From positions 206,131-270,130 of the forward strand of contig NZ_VEXQ01000004.1 in the NCBI RefSeq assembly GCF_006376615.1: a stretch of DNA of 64,000 nucleotides, written 5' to 3'. The first letter of the stretch is position 1; each line of letters opens with the position of its first letter. The stretch comes from Buttiauxella sp. B2. Lineage in GTDB: Bacteria > Pseudomonadota > Gammaproteobacteria > Enterobacterales > Enterobacteriaceae. Under the pieces are notes generated by a model. That model saw only the letters and a program-made list of their open reading frames with translations, searched no databases and was not told the origin of the DNA. Both the position numbers and the translations under genes were made by a program. Positions 7,747 through 17,148 of the stretch are shown piece by piece.

Positions 7747-10077
7747 TTGGCTAATGCAGTCTCATCAAGTAAGAAAGTTTTAACGGCTGCACACTGGGGG
7801 CCGATGTTAGTTGAAACTGACGGAGTACGTGTATTCGCGTCAGCGGGTGCGTTGGATTCCGGGCATGAGAACTCATTGCAAAGCGCTGTTCCGGATCAGG
7901 TACACAGCAAAGCCCGTGTGCAATTTCCTATGGTTCGCAAAGGATTTCTTGAATCGCCAGATGCGCCGGTCGGTGTGCGTGGCGAGGATGAGTATGTGCG
8001 AGTGAGTTGGGATGAAGCGTTACAACTCATTCACCTGCAGCATCAACGCATTCGCTCGGCTTACGGTGCAGCGTCTATTTTTGCCGGTTCCTACGGTTGG
8101 CGCTCTAATGGCGTGCTGCACAAAGCCGCGACATTATTGCAGCGCTATATGAGTCTGGCGGGCGGATATACCGGGCATCTGGGTGATTATTCTACCGGAG
8201 CTGCGCAGGTCATCATGCCGTATGTAGTTGGCTCAAATGAAGTTTATCAGCAGCAAACCAGCTGGCCTTTAGTGCTGGAGCATAGCGATGTGGTGGTGCT
8301 GTGGAGTGCTAACCCACTGAACACGTTGAAAATTGCCTGGAATGCCAGCGACGAGCAGGGCGTGAAGTATTTTGAGCAACTGAAAAACAGCGGCAAGACG
8401 GTGATCGCTATTGATCCTATGCGATCAGAAACGGTGGGTTTCTTTGGTGAAGCTGCACAGTGGATAGCGCCAAATATGGGTACCGACGTGGCACTGATGC
8501 TGGGTATTGCTCATACGTTGGTGAAAAGCGGCTGGCATGACACGCAATTCCTGGCGCGCTGCACTTATGGCTATGACAAGTTTGCCGCTTATCTGATGGG
8601 CGATTCAGATGGTTTGCCAAAAACTGCTGAGTGGGCTGCGCAGATTTGCGGCGTGTCCGCAGAAACTATCGAATATCTGGCACGGTTGTTTAGCGAAAAG
8701 CGCACCATGCTGATGTCTGGTTGGGGGATGCAACGCCAGCAGTACGGCGAGCAAAAACACTGGATGCTGGTCACTCTTGCGGCCATGCTTGGGCAGATTG
8801 GCACGCCTGGCGGCGGCTTTGGTCTGTCTTATCACTATGCAAATGGTGGCAATCCTACACGGCGTGCGGCTGTATTGGGGTCAATGCAGGGTTCGGTGGC
8901 GAACGGTACTGATGCGGTGGAAAAAATCCCGGTCGCGCGTATTGTTGAAGCGTTGGAAAACCCCGGTGGTGAATATCAGCATAACGGGCAGGAAAAAACC
9001 TTCCCGGATATTCGCATGTTGTGGTGGGCGGGTGGCGGTAATTTTACCCATCACCAGGACACTAATCGCCTGATTAAAGCCTGGCAGAAGCCAGAGTTGG
9101 TGGTGATTTCCGAATGTTTTTGGACCGCAGCTGCCAAACATGCCGATATCGTCCTGCCGATTACCACGTCATTTGAACGCAATGATTTGACGATGACCGG
9201 TGACTACAGCAATCAGCATCTGGTGCCGATGAAACAGGTGGTTTCACCGCAGGGTGAAGCGCGTAATGATTTCGATGTTTTTGCGCAGCTCGGCGCGTTG
9301 TGGGAAGAGGGTGGCGAAGCACGTTTTACGGAAGGAAAAACCGAGCTGCAATGGCTGGAGGAATTCTATGAAATTGCCCGTAAGCGTGGCGTGGCGCTGC
9401 AAGTTGAGCTGCCCGATTTTAATCAGTTCTGGGAAAGTAACCAACTGATAGAAATGCCGGAAAATGAAAAGAGTACTGATTTTATCCGCTTCGCTGATTT
9501 CCGCCGCTGCCCGCAGGGAAATCCCTTGAAAACACCAAGTGGGAAAATCGAAATTTATTCTGAGCGCATCGCAAGCTTTGGTTATGCCGATTGCCCTGCA
9601 CATCCGACCTGGCTTGCACCGAATGAGTGGCAAGGCAACGCGAAAGCAGGTCAGCTTCAGTTGCTTTCATCCCATCCTGCACACCGTCTGCACAGCCAAC
9701 TGAACTATGCGGCATTACGCGACAAATATGCCATTGCCGGGCGCGAGCCATTAACGCTGCATCCAAAAGACGCCGCAGAACGTGGTATTGCAGATGGTGA
9801 TTTAGTGCGCGTCTGGAATGCGCGTGGGCAGGTATTGGTTGGCGCGTTGGTGACTGACGGTATCAAACCTGGCGTGGTTTGTATTCATGAAGGGGCGTGG
9901 CCCGATTTGAATGACCAGAAGCTGTGTAAAAACGGTGCTGTGAATGTGCTGACGCTGGATATTCCCACATCAAGGCTGGCAAACGGCTGTGCGGCGAATT
10001 CATCGCTGGTATGGGCCGAAAAATATCTCGGTCCAGTACCCGCTGTTACAGCGTTTTCTCCGCCTGCCAACTCATAA
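7747..10077 (+). CDS. bisC: BisC, biotin sulfoxide reductase
   Basis: The 776-residue molybdopterin enzyme of the DMSO/TMAO reductase family is close to E. coli BisC throughout ([12 protein letters not shown] near the start, [50 protein letters not shown]). It has no Tat signal and no N-terminal iron-sulfur cysteines, so it is cytosolic. It reduces biotin sulfoxide and methionine sulfoxide using a molybdenum guanine dinucleotide cofactor. The start is a TTG at 7747, six bases after a GGGGAG ribosome site; the alignment with the E. coli N terminus supports it. Its 3' end overlaps the convergent yiaC by 32 bases. Confidence 0.95.
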   Translation: MANAVSSSKKVLTAAHWGPMLVETDGVRVFASAGALDSGHENSLQSAVPDQVHSKARVQFPMVRKGFLESPDAPVGVRGEDEYVRVSWDEALQLIHLQHQRIRSAYGAASIFAGSYGWRSNGVLHKAATLLQRYMSLAGGYTGHLGDYSTGAAQVIMPYVVGSNEVYQQQTSWPLVLEHSDVVVLWSANPLNTLKIAWNASDEQGVKYFEQLKNSGKTVIAIDPMRSETVGFFGEAAQWIAPNMGTDVALMLGIAHTLVKSGWHDTQFLARCTYGYDKFAAYLMGDSDGLPKTAEWAAQICGVSAETIEYLARLFSEKRTMLMSGWGMQRQQYGEQKHWMLVTLAAMLGQIGTPGGGFGLSYHYANGGNPTRRAAVLGSMQGSVANGTDAVEKIPVARIVEALENPGGEYQHNGQEKTFPDIRMLWWAGGGNFTHHQDTNRLIKAWQKPELVVISECFWTAAAKHADIVLPITTSFERNDLTMTGDYSNQHLVPMKQVVSPQGEARNDFDVFAQLGALWEEGGEARFTEGKTELQWLEEFYEIARKRGVALQVELPDFNQFWESNQLIEMPENEKSTDFIRFADFRRCPQGNPLKTPSGKIEIYSERIASFGYADCPAHPTWLAPNEWQGNAKAGQLQLLSSHPAHRLHSQLNYAALRDKYAIAGREPLTLHPKDAAERGIADGDLVRVWNARGQVLVGALVTDGIKPGVVCIHEGAWPDLNDQKLCKNGAVNVLTLDIPTSRLANGCAANSSLVWAEKYLGPVPAVTAFSPPANS

Positions 10078-10498
10078 TCCAGGTCGGGTGGTGCGTTTCG
10101 TTTTGCCAGGCGCTTTCTTCAATGCGAAAGTCCTGGCGATGATAAAAATGCACTGCCCGATGGTTCTTTTGGTAAACCTCAAGGCTCAGTGACGGGTAGA
10201 GCGTTTTGACGTGTGCCATCAACGCCTGCCCAATTCCCTGGCCAATAAAGGGTTCGCTAACAAACAGTGCGCCAATAAATCGTGAATCCAGCACGCTAAT
10301 AAATCCCACCATTTCATCCTGCTGTTTGTCTTGGTGCAGATAAACCCAGGTTGCAGATTGCGGGATATAAACATTGCGCACGATAGACTCACTTTCGTGC
10401 CAGTAGCTTTCGCTGATAAACGGATGAGCCTGAATCGTGCTGGCAAGCCAAATCTCAATCAGCTTATCCATTTCATCTGGCAGTAAACGGCGAATCAT
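10046..10498 (-). CDS. yiaC: YiaC, GNAT N-acetyltransferase
   Basis: The 150-residue protein is a GCN5-type acetyltransferase with the acetyl-CoA loop GQGIGQAL at about residues 85-92. E. coli YiaC (146 residues) acetylates lysines of other proteins and lies in the same tag-yiaC order. Its ATG overlaps the tag stop by four bases (ATGA), which points to translational coupling. Its C-terminal codons lie over the end of bisC on the other strand. Confidence 0.88.
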   Translation of the reverse strand: MIRRLLPDEMDKLIEIWLASTIQAHPFISESYWHESESIVRNVYIPQSATWVYLHQDKQQDEMVGFISVLDSRFIGALFVSEPFIGQGIGQALMAHVKTLYPSLSLEVYQKNHRAVHFYHRQDFRIEESAWQNETHHPTWIMSWQAEKTL

Positions 10499-11058
10499 TT
10501 CTGGTTATCAGGGTGGCAGAAACAGCCGGTCACATGGTCGTTGACCAATCCACAAGCCTGCATAAACGAGTAGCAAATAGTTGAGCCGACAAACTTGAAG
10601 CCACGTTTTTTGAGCGCTTTGGATAACGCGTCAGAAGCGGGGGTCATTGCCGGGATTTCAGCCAGCGCTGCAGCCTGCGTCACTTGCGACTGGTTATCGA
10701 CAAACGACCAGACAAATTCCGGGAATTTCTCGCCGTTGGCTTCCATCGCCAGGTACGCTTTTGCGTTATTGATAATGGCTTCTATTTTTCCACGATGGCG
10801 GATAATACCGGCATCTTGCACTAGCACATCGACATCTGTCGGTTGCAGTAAAGCCACAGCTTGCGGGTCGAAATTTTTAAAGCAGCGGCGGTAGTTTTCG
10901 CGTTTTTTCAGCACGGTAATCCACGACAATCCCGCCTGTTGTCCTTCAAGGCAGATCATCTCGAAAAGGTGTTGGCCATCGGTCACCGGAACGCCCCATT
11001 CTTTATCGTGATATTCAATATAGAGCGGATCCTGGGATACCCATCCACAACGCAACAT
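10495..11058 (-). CDS. tag: Tag, 3-methyladenine DNA glycosylase I
   Basis: The 187-residue protein matches E. coli Tag in length and sequence (RCGWVSQDPLYI, GLSWITVLKKRENYR, ALKKRGFKFVGSTICYSFMQ). The zinc ligands Cys4, His17, His175 and Cys179 are all present. It excises 3-methyladenine from alkylated DNA as the constitutive glycosylase. The start has an AAAGGAG site. It is the first gene of tag-yiaC. Confidence 0.96.
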   Translation of the reverse strand: MLRCGWVSQDPLYIEYHDKEWGVPVTDGQHLFEMICLEGQQAGLSWITVLKKRENYRRCFKNFDPQAVALLQPTDVDVLVQDAGIIRHRGKIEAIINNAKAYLAMEANGEKFPEFVWSFVDNQSQVTQAAALAEIPAMTPASDALSKALKKRGFKFVGSTICYSFMQACGLVNDHVTGCFCHPDNQK

Positions 11059-11228
11059 GCAGTTCTCCTTTGATGAAATTTCTCGTGCCAGCTTGACGTG
11101 CGAAATAAAGCGACAATAGTTAATTCAGGGCCATCTTGATACACCATGAGTTATTTAGGGGTTATCCGCAAGCCCGACAAAAAGACTAATAATATCGCCG
11201 GATTTGGCTCTTTCCTGGAGTCGCTTTG

Positions 11229-11942
11229 ATGATTATAAATATACGCAGTGGTCACCGTGTCACTCTCTCCACGGTGTTGGCTTTGTGTTTTCTATCCTAT
11301 GCTACGAGTGTATTTGCCTGGCAACAAGAGTATGTCGCCGGAGAAACACCGGGCGAAGCTCAGAATCGTTATACCTGGGACAGTAATCACCAACCAAGTT
11401 ATAACGATATTCTCGCTGAAAGGATTAATTCTTCGTTTACCTCCCAAAACCAGGAGGGGCTGATGCTCGTTTCTGGTAACGATAGCGTTAGTGCTGATAG
11501 CTCTCAATTGGGTATCGGTTGGAATATCTCTTTGCCTGGAAATATCACTACCGGGCCGACGGCAAAGTACAGTTGGGATAGTTCGTCTACCGGGATTTAT
11601 AACGAATACGGCGATTCCGCCGTCTCCACACACTTCACCGATCAACTTTGGCATGCCAGCGTTTCTACCGTGGGCTGGCGACTGGATTCATCGATTGGCT
11701 ATCTACGGCCTTGGGCGCAGGTTAGCTACAACCACCAATACGGTGAAAACGTCTGGAAAGCGCAATCGGGACTGAGAACGAATATCGCGAACGGCCAGGA
11801 TGCAAGCTGGATGGATGTGACCGTTGGCGCTGATATGCCACTTGGTAAAAATATGGCGGCGTTTGCTTCTATGTCGCAGGCCGAAGGGTTAACGACGGGT
11901 GAGGCGTATATTTACAACGTTGGGGTTAGTGCGAATTTCTGA
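11229..11942 (+). CDS. yhjY: YhjY, autotransporter beta-domain-like outer membrane protein
   Basis: The 237-residue product has a signal peptide (about residues 1-30, ending SVFA) and then a beta-rich sequence with alternating aromatic residues that ends in VGVSANF, the terminal Phe typical of outer membrane barrels. E. coli YhjY is similar in size and described as an autotransporter beta-domain/lipase-like protein of unknown role. The ATG at 11229 lies 8 bases after GGAG; an in-frame TTG directly before it is less likely. It lies between tag and yhjX as in E. coli. Confidence 0.85.
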   Translation: MIINIRSGHRVTLSTVLALCFLSYATSVFAWQQEYVAGETPGEAQNRYTWDSNHQPSYNDILAERINSSFTSQNQEGLMLVSGNDSVSADSSQLGIGWNISLPGNITTGPTAKYSWDSSSTGIYNEYGDSAVSTHFTDQLWHASVSTVGWRLDSSIGYLRPWAQVSYNHQYGENVWKAQSGLRTNIANGQDASWMDVTVGADMPLGKNMAAFASMSQAEGLTTGEAYIYNVGVSANF

Positions 11943-12070
11943 TCATTACCTTAACTTTGCATGGATATATTTAACATTTTATAACCAGTATTTACGCACT
12001 TCGTGTTGATAGTAACTACTAACAAACACGTTAATTCAAACACTGTCCAGGTCATTCATTCCCTCTCAGA

Positions 12071-12101
12071 TGCATTTCATGCCGGCATGGGTGCAACTCA
12101 T
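12071..12101 (+). promoter_or_regulatory. YpdB-type direct repeat upstream of yhjX
   Basis: TGCATTTCAT (12071-12080) and TGCAACTCAT (12092-12101) are separated by exactly 11 bases. The published E. coli YpdB site before yhjX is two copies of GGCATTTCAT with an 11-base spacer. The match suggests that the YpdA/YpdB pyruvate-sensing system activates yhjX here as well. Confidence 0.75.
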
Positions 12102-12181
12102 GCCGTTTTCTCCTGGAATAAAATGCACTTCGTTACTCTTGATGGCAGAAGATTTCTCTTAAATTTTGCGGACACTCTGCC

Positions 12182-13384
12182 ATGAATACTGCTTCCTACA
12201 ACCGTACTCGCTGGTTAACTCTGATCGGCACCATCATTACCCAGTTTGCCTTGGGTTCTGTTTATACCTGGAGTCTGTTCAATAGTGCACTGTCACAAAA
12301 GCTGGATGAGCCAATCAGCCAGGTGGCATTCTCCTTTGGTTTATTGAGCCTGGGTCTTGCGATATCTTCCTCAGTTGCGGGTAAATTGCAGGAACGTTTC
12401 GGTGTTCGTAAAGTCACGATGGCAGCCGGTGTGCTGTTGGGTGTTGGTTTCTTCCTTACCGCTCACTCCAATAGCTTGCTGATGCTATGGCTGAGCGCAG
12501 GCGTGCTGGTGGGTCTGGCTGATGGCGCGGGTTACTTGCTGACTCTGTCCAACTGCGTGAAGTGGTTCCCGGAGCGTAAAGGCCTGATTTCCGCGTTTGC
12601 CATCGGTTCATACGGCCTCGGCAGCCTGGGTTTCAAATACATCGATACACATTTACTGGCAACTTACGGCCTTGAAAGCACCTTTATGATTTGGGGTGGC
12701 CTGGCGATGGTGATGATTCTGCTGGGTTCCATGCTAATGAAAGATGCGCCATTGCAGGAAGTTAAAACGGTTAACGGCGTGGCGGAAAAAGATTACTCCC
12801 TTGCAGAATCTATGCGCCAACCGCAGTACTGGATGCTGGCTATCATGTTCCTGACTGCCTGCATGAGTGGTTTGTATGTTATTGGTGTTGCAAAAGATAT
12901 TGCGCAAGGTCTGGTACATTTGACCGCTGAATCTGCAGCTAACGCAGTCACTGTTATCGCTATTGCTAACCTCAGCGGCCGTCTGGTGCTGGGCATTGCG
13001 TCCGATAAAATTTCTCGTATCCGCGTCATTACCATCGGTCAGGTTATTTCTTTAGTTGGTATGGCAGCACTGTTGTTCGCTCCGCTCAACGAAGCGACTT
13101 TCTTCGCGGCAATTGCTTGTGTGGCATTTAACTTCGGCGGCACCATCACCGTTTATCCATCACTGGTCAGCGAGTTCTTTGGTCTGAATAACCTGACTAA
13201 AAACTACGGTGTGATTTATCTGGGCTTCGGTATCGGTAGCATCTGTGGTTCGATTATCGCTTCTATCTTCGGCGGTTTTTACGTCACCTTCTGCGTCATC
13301 TTCGCGCTGTTGATAGTGTCTCTGGCGATTTCCACCACCATTCGCCAGCCAGCACGAGAAGTTCTTCAAGAAGCTCACGCTTGA
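12182..13384 (+). CDS. yhjX: YhjX, pyruvate-induced MFS transporter
   Basis: The 400-residue protein is a 12-helix major facilitator of the oxalate/formate antiporter-like branch. It opens TRWLTLIGTIITQFALGSVYTW, seen as helix 1, and has KLQERFGVRKV in the helix 2-3 loop. E. coli YhjX is strongly induced by extracellular pyruvate through YpdAB and is reported to act in pyruvate transport. The upstream YpdB-type repeat supports the same control. The last 10 bases overlap the convergent HD-hydrolase gene. Confidence 0.9.
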   Translation: MNTASYNRTRWLTLIGTIITQFALGSVYTWSLFNSALSQKLDEPISQVAFSFGLLSLGLAISSSVAGKLQERFGVRKVTMAAGVLLGVGFFLTAHSNSLLMLWLSAGVLVGLADGAGYLLTLSNCVKWFPERKGLISAFAIGSYGLGSLGFKYIDTHLLATYGLESTFMIWGGLAMVMILLGSMLMKDAPLQEVKTVNGVAEKDYSLAESMRQPQYWMLAIMFLTACMSGLYVIGVAKDIAQGLVHLTAESAANAVTVIAIANLSGRLVLGIASDKISRIRVITIGQVISLVGMAALLFAPLNEATFFAAIACVAFNFGGTITVYPSLVSEFFGLNNLTKNYGVIYLGFGIGSICGSIIASIFGGFYVTFCVIFALLIVSLAISTTIRQPAREVLQEAHA

Positions 13385-13959
13385 TAATGAGCCATTAATG
13401 CCGCAAACCATGCCGCCGGGACGTTATACGGCGGCATCATTAGTTGTGAAATCCCTCGTTCTATAATGCCTTCCGCTTGAGTCCTTAACGTTTCATTTCC
13501 CCGTTGTAAGCCTGTCAGCTGAATGCGTTTTTCAATGAGATAAACGCGAGCAAAATGTGGGTCGTAGTGCAAGATTCCACGCGTGTTATCAATGATATCA
13601 GCCAGTTTTATGGTTTGTGCTTCACAGCTTGCATTGGCTGTATGCAGAAAATGCGCACGCTTACGACTTATGCGATTGGTGCCAGGAGGCTGTTCGGGGT
13701 TGGTGACCATTGCCACAAGTGTCGCCACCTCCGAGCCAAAATGCTCCTGGATATCGATTAAGGTACTGCCAGTGTCTTCTACCGTATCGTGCAGCCATGC
13801 CGCCGCGAGTAGCTCCTCAATAGGGGAGACGCTTCTGACTAGCTCGACGACTGCCGCAGGATGGACGATATAAGGCTCAAAGGTATATTTGCGGCGTTGA
13901 TCGCAAGCCGCATGGGCTTTTGTTGCATATCGGCGCGCGCGTTCTTCTAAAGACTGCAT
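13375..13959 (-). CDS. RelA/SpoT-type HD hydrolase, stand-alone (possible small alarmone hydrolase)
   Basis: The 194-residue protein carries the RSH hydrolase pattern: RKYTFEPYIVHP (His33), the HD pair and ED motif in AAWLHDTVEDTG (His57, Asp58, Glu61, Asp62), and KLADIIDN (Asp121). These motifs are those of SpoT and Mesh1-type (p)ppGpp hydrolases. No synthetase, TGS or ACT domain follows, so it is a single-domain enzyme. Hydrolysis of (p)ppGpp is inferred; other small HD proteins act on different nucleotides. The start has a strong GGAGGAG site. It is not part of the E. coli order at this locus. Confidence 0.8.
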   Translation of the reverse strand: MQSLEERARRYATKAHAACDQRRKYTFEPYIVHPAAVVELVRSVSPIEELLAAAWLHDTVEDTGSTLIDIQEHFGSEVATLVAMVTNPEQPPGTNRISRKRAHFLHTANASCEAQTIKLADIIDNTRGILHYDPHFARVYLIEKRIQLTGLQRGNETLRTQAEGIIERGISQLMMPPYNVPAAWFAALMAHYQA

Positions 13960-14045
13960 AATTTCTCCTCCGCATCACCAATATTTCCCACAACCAAGTC
14001 GTGGCGTCTATCCTTTGTTATCTACCCCAACAAAAGGAAAATGCA

Positions 14046-14474
14046 ATGTCCTTAGAAAAAGTGCTGTACCGTGCGAAAGCCAAAGCGACCGGTGGCCGTG
14101 ATGGTCGTGCAACCTCCTCTGATGGTGTGCTGGATGTAAAACTGGGTGTGCCAAAAGAGATGGGCGGTGCAGGTGGTGAAGTCACTAACCCAGAACAACT
14201 GTTTGCTGCCGGCTATTCTGCCTGCTTCCTCGGCGCGCTCAAACACGTCGCTTCAACCGAGAAAAAGAAAATCCCTCAGGATGCTTTTATTGAAGGCCAG
14301 GTCGGGATTGGCACGCTGCCGACAGGCTTTGGCATTGAAGCACAACTCGATATCCATCTACCTGGTATGGATAAAGCCGAAGCCGAAGCGCTGGTGCAAA
14401 AAGCCCACGTTGTATGTCCGTATTCCAACGCCACGCGCGGGAATATTGATGTGACGCTTAACGTTATCGTGTAA
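14046..14474 (+). CDS. ohr: Ohr, organic hydroperoxide resistance protein
   Basis: The 142-residue protein belongs to the OsmC/Ohr superfamily, Ohr branch. It has the two redox cysteines Cys60 (AAGYSACF) and Cys124 ([13 protein letters not shown]), and the conserved Glu50 and Arg residues near 18-21. Ohr reduces organic and fatty-acid hydroperoxides in the cytosol using lipoylated proteins. The ATG at 14046 follows an AAAGGA site; the open frame runs back to 14001 without family support. No ohrR repressor gene is adjacent. A terminator follows. Confidence 0.92.
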   Translation: MSLEKVLYRAKAKATGGRDGRATSSDGVLDVKLGVPKEMGGAGGEVTNPEQLFAAGYSACFLGALKHVASTEKKKIPQDAFIEGQVGIGTLPTGFGIEAQLDIHLPGMDKAEAEALVQKAHVVCPYSNATRGNIDVTLNVIV

Positions 14475-14483
14475 GCGTTACGG

Positions 14484-14526
14484 TCTGGTCTGAGTTATGT
14501 AAACCTCAGGCCAGATCATGTTTTTT
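14484..14526 (+). terminator. Rho-independent terminator after ohr
   Basis: TCTGGTCTGAG (14484-14494) pairs with CTCAGGCCAGA (14505-14515) with one G-U pair, and six T follow at 14521-14526. It lies 10 bases after the ohr stop. Confidence 0.8.
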
Positions 14527-14695
14527 GTCGATACTTTTTACTGCCCCTATGCTTTACTAATCCGCGCCAAAAAATGGCTCAGAATCATCCTGATTCAAAC
14601 TCAATTTTTTTATTGCCCAGAATTTTCTATGTTTTGTAGAGTCTGAGTGATGCTTATGACATTTCTTTTTTGCTTTATTTTTTCGGACATCCTGA

Positions 14696-16378
14696 ATGAA
14701 TTACGTTAAATCGATGACCCAACAGAAACTTTGTTTCCTGTTAGCGGTATACATCGGCCTGTTTTTAAATCTTTCGGTTTTTTATCATCGTTTTGAAGGA
14801 TTTCTTCAGGACTTTAGCGGCCTGAAAGCTATCTCGATGGTTGTTGAAGTTGTGGCTTGTGTGCTGGTCACTTTCTTTTTATTGCGCTTGTTGTCGCTTT
14901 TGGGTCGAACAGCGTGGCGAATTCTCGCGACATTAATTGTGTTGTGTTCCGTCGGTGCAAGTTACTACATGACATTGCTCAATGTCGTGATTGGCTATGG
15001 AATTATTGCCTCGGTAATGACTACCGATATCGACCTTTCTAAAGAAATTGTTGGCTATCAATTCGTAATGTGGATGGTGCTGGTCAGCGCAATTCCGCTG
15101 GTACTTATCTGGGGAAGCAACACCCGCGATACGTTGCTTAACCAGTTGAAAACGCCTGGCCAACGCATCAAAAATGTGGCGATTGTGTTGTTAGCGGGGC
15201 TGATTGTTTGGGCGCCGTTGCGTTTACTTGATAAAGAGCAAAATCGCACCGAGAAACGCTCCACTATTGATATGCCAAGCTATGGCGGCGTGGTGGCTAA
15301 CTCCTACCTGCCATCTAACTGGGTTTCGGCGTTAGGCCTTTTTGCCTGGGCGCAGGCGGATGAATCCACCGATAACAACTCGCTGATGAACCCGGCGAAG
15401 AAGTTTACTTATATTGCACCTAAAGAGCTGGATGATACCTATGTGGTGTTCGTGATTGGCGAAACCACACGTTGGGATCACATGGGTATTTTGGGCTATG
15501 GCCGTGATACCACACCAAAGCTTGCCAAAGAGAAAAACCTGGTCGCGTTCCGTGGGGAGTCTTGTGATACCGCCACCAAGCTTTCGCTACGCTGTATGTT
15601 TGTGCGTGAAGGCGGAGCGGCCGAAAACCCGCAGCGTACTCTAAAAGAGCAGAACGTTTTTGCAGTGCTCAAGCAGCTTGGCTTTAGCTCTGAACTTTTT
15701 GCGATGCAAAGTGAAGTATGGTTCTACGGTAATACCATGGCCGATAACTTCTCTTATCGTGAGCAAATCGCTGCCGAGCCACGTAACAGTGGCAAGCAAG
15801 TCGACGATATGTTGTTGGTTGAAGAGATGAAACGTTCTGTGGATGAACATCCGAAGGGTAAACATCTGATTATTCTGCATACCAAAGGTTCGCACTTCTC
15901 CTATGTGCAGCGTTATCCGCGTAGCTTCGCAAAATGGACACCAGAGTGCGTCAGCATTGATAAAGAGTGCAGTAAAGATCAGTTGATAAACGCCTTTGAT
16001 AACTCAGTGCTCTATACCGATACGGTGCTTGAAGATGTGATTTCCCAGTTGCGTGACAAGCGGGCAATTATTTTCTATGCCTCTGACCACGGCGAATCTA
16101 TCGACGAGAAAAAGCATTTGCACGGAACACCACGTAACATGGCTCCGCCAGAGCAGTTCCGTGTGCCATTGCTGGTTTGGGCATCAGACAAGTATCTGGA
16201 AAACCCGGATCGTGCTCGTGAGTTCGCGCATATGCAGGAACAAGCCAAAATGAAGGTGCCGCATCGCCATGTTGAGCTGTATGACACCATCATGGGTTGC
16301 CTGGGTTACACGTCACCAGACGGCGGTATTAACCAGAATAACAACTGGTGCCACGTGCCGCAGCAGGATGGAAAGTAA
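14696..16378 (+). CDS. eptB: EptB, Kdo2-lipid A phosphoethanolamine transferase
   Basis: The 560-residue inner membrane protein adds phosphoethanolamine to the outer Kdo residue of lipopolysaccharide. Five N-terminal membrane helices (to about residue 180) are followed by a periplasmic sulfatase-like domain: GETTRWDHMG (Glu256) for metal binding, ESCDTATKLS with Thr294 as probable nucleophile, HTKGSHFSY and ASDHGES. It follows E. coli EptB almost without gaps (YVKSMTQQKL, TTDIDLSKE, LPSNWVSALGL). In E. coli the gene is repressed by the small RNA MgrR and activated by sigma-E; no such site was traced here. It lies directly before a proline tRNA, as in E. coli. Confidence 0.95.
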   Translation: MNYVKSMTQQKLCFLLAVYIGLFLNLSVFYHRFEGFLQDFSGLKAISMVVEVVACVLVTFFLLRLLSLLGRTAWRILATLIVLCSVGASYYMTLLNVVIGYGIIASVMTTDIDLSKEIVGYQFVMWMVLVSAIPLVLIWGSNTRDTLLNQLKTPGQRIKNVAIVLLAGLIVWAPLRLLDKEQNRTEKRSTIDMPSYGGVVANSYLPSNWVSALGLFAWAQADESTDNNSLMNPAKKFTYIAPKELDDTYVVFVIGETTRWDHMGILGYGRDTTPKLAKEKNLVAFRGESCDTATKLSLRCMFVREGGAAENPQRTLKEQNVFAVLKQLGFSSELFAMQSEVWFYGNTMADNFSYREQIAAEPRNSGKQVDDMLLVEEMKRSVDEHPKGKHLIILHTKGSHFSYVQRYPRSFAKWTPECVSIDKECSKDQLINAFDNSVLYTDTVLEDVISQLRDKRAIIFYASDHGESIDEKKHLHGTPRNMAPPEQFRVPLLVWASDKYLENPDRAREFAHMQEQAKMKVPHRHVELYDTIMGCLGYTSPDGGINQNNNWCHVPQQDGK

Positions 16379-16478
16379 CTTTTTTGCCACATATGCTTGA
16401 AATTGAATCAAACGAACGCGATTTTTAGGATCAGGGATTGACGACTAAAACGGTGCGCAGTAATATGCGCTCCGCATT

Positions 16479-16555
16479 CGGCGAGTAGCGCAGCTTGGTA
16501 GCGCAACTGGTTTGGGACCAGTGGGTCGGAGGTTCGAATCCTCTCTCGCCGACCA
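16479..16555 (+). tRNA. proM: tRNA-Pro(UGG)
   Basis: The 77-base sequence folds as a tRNA: acceptor CGGCGAG/CTCGCCG, anticodon stem ACTGG/CCAGT with loop TTTGGGA (anticodon TGG), T-arm GGAGG TTCGAAT CCTCT, and encoded CCA. The position between eptB and dppA is that of E. coli proK, whose anticodon is CGG. The sequence here instead corresponds to proM as I recall it. The symbol proM follows the sequence, not the locus. Confidence 0.96.
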
Positions 16556-16563
16556 ATTTAGAG

Positions 16564-16590
16564 AAAGCCCGCTTTTTAGCGGGCTTTTTT
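16564..16590 (+). terminator. Terminator of tRNA-Pro
   Basis: AAAGCCCGCT (16564-16573) pairs with AGCGGGCTTT (16578-16587) over a four-base loop, and the T-run continues to 16590. It lies 8 bases after the CCA end. An almost identical hairpin follows the broken copy downstream. Confidence 0.9.
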
Positions 16591-16629
16591 GCGTCCAGAG
16601 TTTGTAGAGGATGAAGAAACTCCGGGGCA

Positions 16630-16767
16630 GGAGGTTCGAGCCGAGCGCAGCGAGACAGCGTTGTTTTAGCAACGACCCGCAGGGCGACGTCACGCAGTGA
16701 CGAGTTATCCTCTCTCGCCGACCAATTTAGAGAAAGCCTGCTTTTTAGCGGGCTTTCTAGCGTCTGG
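16630..16767 (+). pseudogene. Broken second copy of the tRNA-Pro 3' half with a 67-bp insert in the T-loop
   Basis: GGAGGTTCGA (16630-16639) repeats the T-arm of the tRNA (16528-16537). It is then interrupted by 67 bases (16640-16706), and the tRNA sequence resumes at 16707 with ATCCTCTCTCGCCGACCA and continues into the same terminator to about 16767. The resumed part matches 16538-16598 with only a few changes. The insert is hairpin-rich: CGTTG/CAACG (16659-16674), CCC/GGG around GCA (16676-16684) and CGTCAC/GTGACG around GCA (16688-16702). No acceptor, D-arm or anticodon arm is present, so this is not a working tRNA. Confidence 0.8.
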
Positions 16768-17148
16768 ACTCCACGATATCTTCTGTGGATGGGTAATATA
16801 AGTTTTTTATTTAACTTTTCTATTTTAACTCATTTATTAACAACAAGTTATTTTGGGTGGGGTAATCAAAACTCTTACTCCAGGGACGTTGCACGCTGTA
16901 TCGACCTTATGTTGCCGATTTTGTGATATTTTCCATCGTATTTTGTTATGGAAAATCGTGGATTAATGCGCGGTTGCTTATGTTTCATACCAGCATGATT
17001 CGCTGTAAGAGATATAGATCACAAAACTTATCGTTCAGATAATCATCATTCAGCAATAAATTTTACAAAATTTGCACAACCGATTACGGCTATAGGTTGT
17101 CTTTTAAGCAGTGAAATATTCTACCAACAAGGCCATAGCATAAATTTC

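Noticed and set aside
9244..9633. Long frame antisense to bisC
   Set aside because: bisC is conserved throughout; the antisense frame has no ribosome site or family.
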